Below, in pieces: positions 1 to 6,476 of a DNA stretch of 6,527 bases (within the stretch, counting starts at the first letter, position 1; every line of letters begins with the position of its first letter). The notes below the pieces were generated by a model that saw nothing but the letters and a program-made list of their open reading frames with translations, made no database searches and was not told where the DNA came from. Position numbers and translations under genes: made by a program. The DNA is from Nitrospiraceae bacterium. Lineage in GTDB: Bacteria > Nitrospirota > Thermodesulfovibrionia > Thermodesulfovibrionales > UBA1546. The stretch lies in the NCBI GenBank assembly GCA_003535475.1, contig DOHC01000293.1, positions 1-6,527 on the forward strand, read 5' to 3'.

Positions 1-2455
1 TTCCCAGCCGGTCAAGTATGTTCTCCATCTCATCCCTTCCTATATTGGCGAGTCTTGCGATTATAAGGTCGCCTTTAGTTTTTATACTAAAACCGTATTC
101 CTTCAAAATATCCGCTATAAGCTGAATCCTTCTTGACCTCTTCGTGATATCTGTTGCGCCTCCGGCAAAGCGGAAGTATATGTGATTGTTCCTCTGATTC
201 TCACTGCAATAGGAGTCTATCAGATTGAAATGATACCCGAATCTCAGGCCCATATTCAGATACTCCCTTGATGCGATTGCAATATGCTGGCTGCTGAAAT
301 TCGCACTCCCCGAGACTATATCATCCATCCTCATCATGCTTGTAAAGAAATCCCCTGCCTTTAGCGGAATGGCATCTGAATGCCACACCCCGGGATGCAG
401 CATCCCTTTTATAATTGCCCTGAGAGGAATGGATGTAATCTCCTCGTATGCGGCATTTCTCTTACCCGGCTTTATGTCCAGTCCTCCGCCAATGTCAATC
501 ACCACAATCCCTGTGGGTATCGGCAGGTCTAACTTCACAGGATGGCGGCCATTTAATCCATACCTCGCACCCTCGACAAGCTCTGTAACAGCTTTTTCGT
601 GTATAAATCTCAAGATGTCATGCATGGTCTTACATCCCTCAATGGTAAAACTCTCCATCATCGGGTCAACGAGATTCAAAGGTGAAATGTATCTCAAGAT
701 ATAGCGCTTCTTACGGAATTCATAGATGTCCTCCATGCGGCTGGAAGTTAAATCGGCATACTCAAGTAGTTCACCTATAATGCCTTCGTATATCACCACC
801 TTTCCGTCATCGTCTATATACAGTGTGATTTCCTGCCCGTGCTTAAGAACATTGGTTGCATTCCCTGTATTAACGATTGTCGGGATTCTGAATTCTCTGC
901 AGAGAGATGCCATATGGCTTGTAGGTGTTCCTGTATCAGTTACGATTGCCGATATGTAAGGCATGACCTTGACAAAATTTGAGGAGTCATGTTTCGACAC
1001 AAGGACAGCCGCTTTTGGAACTCTGTCCAATTCATCTGCCTGCTTTAAGATGAAGACCCTGCCAGCGGCAACACCTTTCTGTATTGCGATACCTTTGTCA
1101 TTCATTAAGATATGTCCGGTTAATTTCTCTTCGGACAACAAATTCTTTTTAGAAAAGTAAGTTTCAGCAGAATAATTCCTCTCATCAATCTTCAATGGCC
1201 TTGATTGAAGGATAAATATCCTTCCACCCTTGTCAATTGCCCATTCAATATCCTGAGGTCCCCTGAAGTGTTTCTCTATAAGCATTGCCAGCCTTGCAAG
1301 TTCCAAAACCTGTTCTTTGGAAAGACAGGATTTGTCCCTTATTGCATCTGGAGTCTTAACCTTCTTTGTCCCTCCCTCTCTGTGATTGATGATCATGGAT
1401 TCCTTTCTGCCCGTTTTCTCATCAATTATTTCAGGAGTGAGCACCTTTCTTACCACATAAAGATCTGCATCAACTTCACCCTCAACTATGGATCTGCCGA
1501 GTCCCCATGTTGCACTTATTATCATGGCGTCATCATCTCTGTGCGGATTGGTCGAATAAATAATTCCGCTGGACACCGCATCTACCATAACCATACATCC
1601 GACTGCCATTTTGAAATTGCTGATGCCATAGCCAAGTTGTTTCATGTAAATCACTGCTTTTTCTGAAAACAGGCTGGCAATGACCTTCCTGTATGCCTCC
1701 TCAACAGCACCGCTTTCCAAAGACACATTCAAAACGGTCTCGAATTGTCCTGCAAAGGAAAACTCCCGGTCTTCTTCCTCTGCACTGCTCCTCACGGCAA
1801 GGAAACAGTCTCCTCCGCATCTCTTTCTGATCTCCTCAAGGGCTTTAGTAATAGCAATATCAAGGTCAGGCGGAATCTCTGAGTTAATAATTGAATCCTG
1901 CAATTCTTTGAATTTCGATTCTGCTGTATTAATATCAATTGCCTTTATTCTTTCCTGTAGATTATTATGCTTTATAAATTTATCAAATGCATAAGCTGTT
2001 ATGGAAAAGGCTTCAGGCACATTGAGTTTCAGATAATTCTTCAGTTCAGCCAGGTTTGCATTCTTGCCGCCGACAATGAGATACTTATCCCACAGGATAT
2101 TTTCATAGAAAATAACCGCCTCACCTGTTGATTGGATTCTGCCGTTAAGCGCTCCTCTTATCTGCCCGTCAATGCGGTTGAATGTTTCATGCAGTTGTGA
2201 GTAACTGCTTTGTGTAAGCATGTCAAAGCCCTGCAGTGAATCCTTGATAGCAGATGTTAACTCTGAATATGCTCCCTTGATGTAGTTGATGTCAAAGAGG
2301 TAATCTCCGCTGAGCTTTTCACCCATATCGGTAATAATCTCCAGTGCCCTTATGTTATTTTTAAGCACGTCCTTGAAGCGTTCAAAAAGGAGTTCAAAAG
2401 GCAGTTCTTTTTTATGTCCGAAAAGGGATTTTAGATTCTCTATAACCTTTATCAT
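1..2455 (-). CDS. PEP/pyruvate-binding, PEP-synthase-like phosphotransfer protein (3' end outside window)
   Basis: The frame is open for 818 codons from the ATG at 2455 to the left edge. Residues 1 to about 115 form a helical N-terminal region. An ATP-grasp domain of the PPDK/PEP-synthase type follows at about 125-422: GGKNANLAEL (G129, K131), AVRSS with R222, SFAGQFET, DIEW with E404, and QSRP with Q417 and R419, matching the ATP-binding residues known from pyruvate phosphate dikinase. The swivelling phospho-histidine domain lies at about 455-560, with TPTSHMASLCREF carrying H514 and R520. Beyond residue 580 there is no sign of the PEP-utilising TIM barrel (no GTNDLTQ-like motif); instead there is an unassigned region with YISPLNLVDP (589-598), CKTMHDILRFIHEKA (608-622) and VVIDIGGG (ends at 658). 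The family chemistry is ATP-driven phosphorylation of a histidine, then transfer to an acceptor; the acceptor here is unknown. It is probably not a housekeeping PEP synthase. Translation is coupled to the receiver gene. Confidence 0.92.
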   Translation of the reverse strand, partial: MIKVIENLKSLFGHKKELPFELLFERFKDVLKNNIRALEIITDMGEKLSGDYLFDINYIKGAYSELTSAIKDSLQGFDMLTQSSYSQLHETFNRIDGQIRGALNGRIQSTGEAVIFYENILWDKYLIVGGKNANLAELKNYLKLNVPEAFSITAYAFDKFIKHNNLQERIKAIDINTAESKFKELQDSIINSEIPPDLDIAITKALEEIRKRCGGDCFLAVRSSAEEEDREFSFAGQFETVLNVSLESGAVEEAYRKVIASLFSEKAVIYMKQLGYGISNFKMAVGCMVMVDAVSSGIIYSTNPHRDDDAMIISATWGLGRSIVEGEVDADLYVVRKVLTPEIIDEKTGRKESMIINHREGGTKKVKTPDAIRDKSCLSKEQVLELARLAMLIEKHFRGPQDIEWAIDKGGRIFILQSRPLKIDERNYSAETYFSKKNLLSEEKLTGHILMNDKGIAIQKGVAAGRVFILKQADELDRVPKAAVLVSKHDSSNFVKVMPYISAIVTDTGTPTSHMASLCREFRIPTIVNTGNATNVLKHGQEITLYIDDDGKVVIYEGIIGELLEYADLTSSRMEDIYEFRKKRYILRYISPLNLVDPMMESFTIEGCKTMHDILRFIHEKAVTELVEGARYGLNGRHPVKLDLPIPTGIVVIDIGGGLDIKPGKRNAAYEEITSIPLRAIIKGMLHPGVWHSDAIPLKAGDFFTSMMRMDDIVSGSANFSSQHIAIASREYLNMGLRFGYHFNLIDSYCSENQRNNHIYFRFAGGATDITKRSRRIQLIADILKEYGFSIKTKGDLIIARLANIGRDEMENILDRLG
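2452..2455 (-). promoter_or_regulatory. ATGA overlap coupling receiver to PEP-like gene
   Basis: The receiver stop TGA lies inside the ATGA that starts the next gene. Unlike the kinase/receiver junction, the sequence before it (AGCAAGAAGAA) offers only a weak Shine-Dalgarno match, so efficient translation of the large downstream gene probably depends on ribosomes finishing the receiver. Confidence 0.7.
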
Positions 2456-2823
2456 TTCTTCTTGCTCAATGCCCGCTGTATGGATGTCTTCAATGCCTTT
2501 ATCTTCACAGGCTTTGGGAAAAAATCATGCACCTTTCCCCTCAGCGCCTCTATAGCTGTATCAAGATTGGCAAAAGCAGTAATCATTATGACATCGGTTC
2601 CCGGATACAAATTCTTTACATCTCTTAAGACATCCATGCCGTCTATGCCCTTCATCTTGTAGTCTGTAACAACCACATCAAACCTTTCAGCTTTTAATCG
2701 TGCAAGGGCAGGTTCTGCATTCAGGAATGTCTCCACAATATAGCCTTCATGTTCGAGGGACATCTTTGCCATATCGCAGACTATCTTTTCATCGTCTATA
2801 ACCATAACCCTATACTGGTTCAT
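2452..2823 (-). CDS. Stand-alone receiver-domain response regulator
   Basis: This 123-residue cytoplasmic protein is one CheY-like receiver domain with no DNA-binding or enzymatic output. Key residues are present: the acidic pair D10/D11, the phosphoacceptor D54 (VVTDYKM), T82 in the ITA switch motif and K104 in the PKP loop, so it should be phosphorylatable. The obvious phosphodonor is the kinase immediately upstream, with which it shares an ATGA start/stop overlap. Its own TGA overlaps the ATG of the PEP-synthase-like gene in the same way. Without an output domain it must act through a protein partner, and the neighbouring PEP-like protein is the leading candidate by gene position (inference). 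A phosphorelay or chemotaxis-like role is the alternative, but no phosphotransfer or motility gene is visible here. Confidence 0.95.
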   Translation of the reverse strand: MNQYRVMVIDDEKIVCDMAKMSLEHEGYIVETFLNAEPALARLKAERFDVVVTDYKMKGIDGMDVLRDVKNLYPGTDVIMITAFANLDTAIEALRGKVHDFFPKPVKIKALKTSIQRALSKKK

Positions 2824-2834
2824 TTGACCCCCTC
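2820..2834 (-). promoter_or_regulatory. ATGA overlap and ribosome site coupling kinase to receiver
   Basis: The coding strand reads GAGGGGGTCAAATGA: the kinase ends on TGA inside the ATGA that starts the receiver, and the purine-rich GAGGGGG inside the last kinase codons is a good Shine-Dalgarno site about six bases before the ATG. This arrangement favours translation by terminating ribosomes and a fixed kinase-to-receiver ratio. Confidence 0.8.
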
Positions 2835-4250
2835 ATGGATGAGTGCATCGCCGGCTTCGGTGTAAACAGGTAACTCTATGGTAAAGGTTGTGCCTTCGCC
2901 GATCCAGCTTTCGACCCTGATATCGCCCTTATGGTTTTTGATTATCCCGTAACTGACCGATAAACCGAGTCCTGTCCCGCCTTCTCCCTTTGTTGTGAAA
3001 AACGGGTCAAAGACATGGGGAAGAAATTCGGGAGGAATGCCTTTGCCTGTATCCCTAACGGTTATCTCCACAGAGTCTTTATTTTTACCCGTCCTGGTTG
3101 AAATAAAAAGCCTGCCGCCTCCATGCATGGCCTGAACAGCATTCGTAATAAGATTCACGAGTACCTGCTTTATCTGATCCTCATCAATAAAGACATGATT
3201 AAGCCCGTCCATGAGGTTCAACTTTGCATCCACATTGGATACCTCAAGCATATTCTGCACAAGCTTAAAAGCTTTCTGCATAACAACATTGATATCTGCC
3301 TCTTTCATGTCTGCCTTTTTTGGCCTTGAGAAATCCAGTAGGTTTTTCACAATACTTCTCATCCTTTCCGTTTCTCCCTCCACCTTATTCATAAACTCTA
3401 CCCTTTCTTTCCTGCTCAACTTATCATAGAGTTCCTCGTATGCCTGTGCAATCATGGAGATATTGTTAATTGGATTTGTTAATTCATGGGCGACACCTGC
3501 TGTAAGAATACCGAGAGATGCGAGCTTTTTAGATTGTATAATCTGTTCTTCACGGTTTCTGAGTTCCTCAGACATGGTGTTAATGGCACTGATAACCGAG
3601 TCGAACTCATCCTTGCTCCTTATCCCCTGTATTGTCGCAAATTTGCCCTCGGTTATCGATGCCGCCAGAGTTTCTATCTTCCTGAGCGACTTCAGTATCC
3701 GCTGTGAAATGAAATGGCTTACGGCTATTGCAAAGGCAAGCACGACCCAGAAAGAGGAAAACAGGATTTTTTTTGAAACCTCAATAATCTCATTAACACG
3801 CTTCCTTTCAAGTTTCGTCATGGATTCCGAGAATTCCCTGAGCTTCTTACCGGCGTCCCTGAGTCGCAGTCCCATCTGTACGTCCCTGTTATTGCCGTTC
3901 TGTCGAACCTCACCGATCAATGCGGAATATCTATTCAGATGTGACTTTAGAGTATTAATATCTGTCTCTCCAATCGCCTTGACGATATCTGCCTTTACCT
4001 GCTCTATGGAAGCCGTGGTTTGATCTATCTTCTCTTTGATCTCGTCGAGCGCAGTTCTGTCATTATAAAGAAAGTAGTTCTTCTCGGAAAGTCGCATCTC
4101 CAGGAATGCCGTATTCATATCGTCGGCTATTTCGACAAACTTGAGCTTCGTGAGCATAAGGTTCAGGTTTTGGAATGCAAAAAAGCCTATCAGTAAAATC
4201 AGGGCGACATTAAAAATATTGTAAAGTATGATTTTTCGTTCTATTTTCAT
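2820..4250 (-). CDS. Membrane sensor histidine kinase (HAMP, HisKA, HATPase_c)
   Basis: This 476-residue inner-membrane kinase has a first membrane segment at about 8-29, a predicted periplasmic helical sensor region at about 30-161 and a second membrane segment at about 163-182. A HAMP domain follows at about 183-235 (DEFDSVISAINTM near 214-226), leading into HisKA with the H-box AGVAHELTNP, where H255 is the phosphorylated histidine. E256 and N259 fit the ExxN phosphatase pattern, so it may also dephosphorylate its partner. The ATPase domain is complete: N-box N370 (NLITNAVQAM), DTGKGI with D400, the FDPFFTTK segment at 414-421 and GTGLGLS at 425-431. No PAS or GAF domain is present. The start at 4250 lies three bases after the permease stop and gives a proper N-terminal membrane helix; its ribosome site is weak, suggesting coupling to upstream translation. 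Its stop overlaps the receiver start. The ligand is unknown. Confidence 0.95.
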   Translation of the reverse strand: MKIERKIILYNIFNVALILLIGFFAFQNLNLMLTKLKFVEIADDMNTAFLEMRLSEKNYFLYNDRTALDEIKEKIDQTTASIEQVKADIVKAIGETDINTLKSHLNRYSALIGEVRQNGNNRDVQMGLRLRDAGKKLREFSESMTKLERKRVNEIIEVSKKILFSSFWVVLAFAIAVSHFISQRILKSLRKIETLAASITEGKFATIQGIRSKDEFDSVISAINTMSEELRNREEQIIQSKKLASLGILTAGVAHELTNPINNISMIAQAYEELYDKLSRKERVEFMNKVEGETERMRSIVKNLLDFSRPKKADMKEADINVVMQKAFKLVQNMLEVSNVDAKLNLMDGLNHVFIDEDQIKQVLVNLITNAVQAMHGGGRLFISTRTGKNKDSVEITVRDTGKGIPPEFLPHVFDPFFTTKGEGGTGLGLSVSYGIIKNHKGDIRVESWIGEGTTFTIELPVYTEAGDALIHEGVK

Positions 4251-4601
4251 GCATCAATTACTGCCTAAAAGTATGGACGGCTTCAGGATAAGCTGAAGGA
4301 TCATCTGAACAGCTACTATGAGGAGTATCGCTGCAAGAAAAAGCTTCAGGTGTTCGCCTTTTAACCTCTTTCCAAAGGCCACACCTACTTGGGTTCCGAT
4401 TGTAGAGCCCATTAGCAGAAGCACAGCAAGTATAAAGTCCACCGAATGGTTTGTATATGCCTGAAGAAACGTGACCTCTATAGATGTAAATAAAATTATG
4501 AATAGACTTGTCCCTATCACAACGTGCAAGGGCATCCTCAACATATATACCATCACAGGAATCATCAGGAATCCGCCGCCAACACCCATTATGCCAGCCA
4601 A

Positions 4602-4615
4602 GATTCCTCAACCAC
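4602..4615 (-). other. Second frame break in the permease gene
   Basis: The coding strand reads GTGGTTGAGGAATC. The middle frame reads V V E E S W and stops shortly after, whereas the family sequence resumes in another frame as G I L A G I M G V G G G. One base missing within GTTGAGG (for example an original GTTGCAGG, giving VVAGILAG) explains both sides. There is no homopolymer and no slippery heptamer here, so a programmed shift is unlikely. Confidence 0.75.
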
Positions 4616-4737
4616 TCCGAGCAAGATGGGAACCAGCAGAGAATGACTAATGCCTGACTTTTCAAAATATGTCTGGAGCGGAAGATTCTTAAGAAAAACG
4701 GCCAAGCCTGACTCTTTTTCTACATGTTCTACAGCCA

Positions 4738-4744
4738 TTTTTTT
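4738..4744 (-). other. First frame break: run of seven A in the permease gene
   Basis: On the coding strand the zero frame reads AGA AAA AAA TGG CTG TAG, so the N-terminal piece stops two codons after an A7 run. One extra A, or a -1 ribosomal slip on A AAA AAA, moves into the frame ATG GCT GTA, which continues into the next permease segment. Homopolymer miscounting is the simplest cause. The run also creates an ATG at 4738 in the new frame. I see no convincing downstream stem and no upstream Shine-Dalgarno-like stimulator of the dnaX type. Confidence 0.7.
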
Positions 4745-5162
4745 CTCTTTAGCTTTGAAAGGGTTTCGGAGAACATGTATGCACCCACGATTCCGAGTAA
4801 AAGCACGTAGGTTACTTTGATAACAAAATCTGCATTGCCCAGTATATTCAGGATTTTAAGGACTTCTGCCCCTATAAACCCTCCAAAGAAACTTCCGCCG
4901 AGAAGACACCATCCCATCTTGAAATCCACATTGCCGAGTTTATGGTGTGTGTAGGCGCCGGAGCTTGCTGATGCTACCATCTGGTTGGCGCCTGTTGCGA
5001 CGGAAACCATAGGTGATATGCCCAGCATCATAAGCAGCGGTGTAATTAACCATCCGCCTCCTACACCAAACAGTCCGGTAAGTATTCCCACAATCAACCC
5101 AATCCCTATTGTGATAAGACTATTGACGCTGGTTAAAGCAACGGGTAAGTAGAAATACATTA

Positions 5163-5174
5163 TTCCCCTCCTGC
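5163..5174 (-). promoter_or_regulatory. Strong ribosome binding site of the permease gene
   Basis: The minus strand reads AGGAGGGGAATA directly before the ATG at 5160, a near-perfect Shine-Dalgarno sequence with short spacing. It lies in the 25-base gap between the small USP and the permease, the longest untranslated gap in the window. It supports independent translation initiation of the permease from this ATG. Confidence 0.75.
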
Positions 5175-5185
5175 TAAGGATCTAA

Positions 5186-5611
5186 CTAATTATGACCCAC
5201 CACAAGCACAGGGCAGGGGGCATCATGGATGACCTTTTCAATTGTATTGTCGCCGAAGATTTTTAATAGGCGGTTTTTCTTTTTCTGAGCGCCGAGAATA
5301 ATAAGGTCGCATTTTTCCTCTTCAGCGGCTTCAATTATCTTCTCATGGGTCTTGCCTTCTTCAAGCCTCGTTTTGATGAGCGTTCTTTCAGCCTCCGCAA
5401 TATCCTGAAACTCTGATATCGCTCTATCACCTCCGCTGTCAAGGACATCTCCGATATTCCTGATGCCGGTAAGGTTAAGCTCTCCTTCATTCGGCGGTAT
5501 GACTTTAACAACAGTAACCCAGCATTGCTCATCTCCTGCAAGTTTAAGCCCTTTGGTAAGAACATTCTTTGATCCGTTTACCGCTATCAGTATTTTTCTA
5601 TATCCTTTCAT
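5186..5611 (-). CDS. Single-domain universal stress protein, degenerate ATP site
   Basis: This is a 141-residue UspA-fold protein beginning MKGYRKILIAVNGSK and ending with the typical final strand CPVLVV (133-138). The ATP loop is degenerate: in the G-2x-G-9x-G-S pattern G107 and G120 remain, but the second glycine is K110 (within a KKK run) and the serine is D121; the aspartate of the first loop is N12. ATP binding is therefore doubtful, and it may act as a partner or adaptor of the larger USP just upstream. I chose the ATG at 5611 because the USP fold starts there, GAGG lies 8 bases upstream overlapping the previous stop region, and only five bases separate the genes. An in-frame start at 5704 would overlap the upstream gene by about 90 bases and add 31 residues with no family resemblance. 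The stop is TAG at 5188-5186. Confidence 0.9.
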   Translation of the reverse strand: MKGYRKILIAVNGSKNVLTKGLKLAGDEQCWVTVVKVIPPNEGELNLTGIRNIGDVLDSGGDRAISEFQDIAEAERTLIKTRLEEGKTHEKIIEAAEEEKCDLIILGAQKKKNRLLKIFGDNTIEKVIHDAPCPVLVVGHN

Positions 5612-5616
5612 GTTTT

Positions 5617-6474
5617 TTACCTCACTACGAGCACTGGACACGTGGCGTTCATTATCACCCGTTCCGTCGTGCTCCCCATAATCGCCTTGTTCACCCCGCG
5701 CCATCCGTACGTTCCAATGACAATGAGGTCGTTTTTCAGGTCTGACGACGCCTTGACTATCTCTTCCGAAGGGCTGCCCTCCCTGATTTCTGTTTTGACG
5801 GTAATGCCCTTCGCAGATGCGATAGACTTAGCGGTATCGAGTATCTTTTCCGCTTCCTGCATCATGCTCTTTCGTATTGACGAGGTCATGAAAAACTCCA
5901 CCATCTCCTCATACCGGGGCATTGAATAGAGGACTGTGACCTCAGAAGAGTCTATTGCCGATAACTGACAGGCTCTTGCGAGCGCGGTCTTGCTGAATTC
6001 CGAACCGTCAAAAGGGACGAGAATTGCTTTGTAAATGCCTGTGCATTCTGTGCATGGTTTCTTCACCACTAAGACATTAATCTTTGAATTTACTATCACA
6101 CGGGAGGTCACACTGCCCATAAGGAGTCTCTTTATTCCCCGCCTGCCATATGTCCCCATAACAATGAGGTCTGCGTTCTTCCCTTCAGCAACATCCAGAA
6201 TAACCTCAGGCGGCTCTCCTTCGCAGAGGAGCGAAGTAGCTTCGATGCCGAACTCAGAAACGACTTTTTCTTTTGTTTCCTGACAAAATTTTCCCCCTAT
6301 TTTCAGGCGCTTTTCCTGCTGTTCCGGCGCAATGCCGAATTCCTCGGTATCAAAGAAAACCGCGTGAACGAGAAGGAGTTTGCCGCCGTGCCTTTTTACC
6401 CAATTGGCAGCTTCAATCAACGCCGCCTTGCTGTATTTCGAATCGTCATAACCGACTAATAGTGTTTTATACAT
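5617..6474 (-). CDS. Tandem universal stress protein (two USP domains)
   Basis: This 285-residue cytoplasmic protein consists of two UspA-type domains, about residues 1-138 and 147-285. Each opens with a beta strand and the acidic/serine loop (YDDSKYS near 9-15; FDGSEFS near 155-161). Each closes with the family ATP-binding pattern G-2x-G-9x-G-S: G107, G110, G120, S121 in the first half and G254, G257, G267, S268 in the second, followed by the final strand (VLVV). By family knowledge both halves are expected to bind ATP and to pair with each other as single-domain USPs do in dimers. The linker carries a CTEC motif (C141, C144). The start is the ATG at 6474, two bases after the upstream stop; GGAGG about 12 bases upstream is the likely ribosome site, with rather long spacing. 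The small USP follows five bases downstream. The precise stress signal cannot be inferred from sequence. Confidence 0.93.
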   Translation of the reverse strand: MYKTLLVGYDDSKYSKAALIEAANWVKRHGGKLLLVHAVFFDTEEFGIAPEQQEKRLKIGGKFCQETKEKVVSEFGIEATSLLCEGEPPEVILDVAEGKNADLIVMGTYGRRGIKRLLMGSVTSRVIVNSKINVLVVKKPCTECTGIYKAILVPFDGSEFSKTALARACQLSAIDSSEVTVLYSMPRYEEMVEFFMTSSIRKSMMQEAEKILDTAKSIASAKGITVKTEIREGSPSEEIVKASSDLKNDLIVIGTYGWRGVNKAIMGSTTERVIMNATCPVLVVR

Positions 6475-6476
6475 GA

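Larger units (their letters stand above)
4254..5160 (-). pseudogene. TauE/SafE-family anion permease, split by two one-base frameshifts
   Basis: The family consists of integral membrane exporters of sulfite, sulfoacetate and related anions (TauE/SafE, formerly DUF81), built from two similar halves. The first piece (5160 to stop TAG at 4729, 143 residues) holds the N-terminal half with the GILTGLFGVGGGWLITP signature near residues 25-41. The middle piece lies in a second frame (ATG at 4738 to TAA at 4589, 49 residues) and includes the loop and the start of the next helix (HSLLVPILLGVV). The C-terminal half is in a third frame (readable to the TGA at 4256-4254), repeating the signature as GILAGIMGVGGGFLMIP. 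Adding one base near 4738-4744 and one near 4606-4613 yields a continuous 302-residue protein, a normal length for this subfamily as I know it. The kinase ATG follows three bases after the stop. The substrate cannot be deduced. Whether the gene is truly broken or the sequence is erroneous is open. Confidence 0.85.

Noticed and set aside
336..1994. Series of plus-strand open frames opposite the PEP-like gene
   Set aside because: The minus strand has one uninterrupted 818-codon frame with domain motifs throughout; the plus-strand translations are Ser/Phe-rich antisense shadows without family motifs.
3454..4023. 189-residue plus-strand open frame opposite the histidine kinase
   Set aside because: It is antisense to the HAMP/HisKA coding region, with low-complexity Ser/Leu/Ile content and no plausible ribosome site or family match.
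4602..4615. Programmed frameshift at the second permease break
   Set aside because: GTTGAGG is not a slippery heptamer and has no nearby stimulatory signal; a missing base is the simpler explanation.
4258..4665. 135-residue minus-strand open frame overlapping the permease C-terminal half
   Set aside because: It is an out-of-frame reading of the permease region; its translation is rich in Cys, Trp and Arg with no membrane segments, while the alternative frame encodes a clear TauE/SafE half.
5161..5185. Internal promoter or terminator between the small USP and the permease
   Set aside because: The gap is only 25 bases, is largely occupied by the Shine-Dalgarno sequence, and shows neither -35/-10 elements nor a hairpin with a U-run.
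5612..5704. Upstream ATG extending the small USP to 172 residues
   Set aside because: It would overlap the tandem USP by about 90 bases; the added 31 residues are hydrophilic and unlike any USP, and a better start with GAGG lies at 5611.
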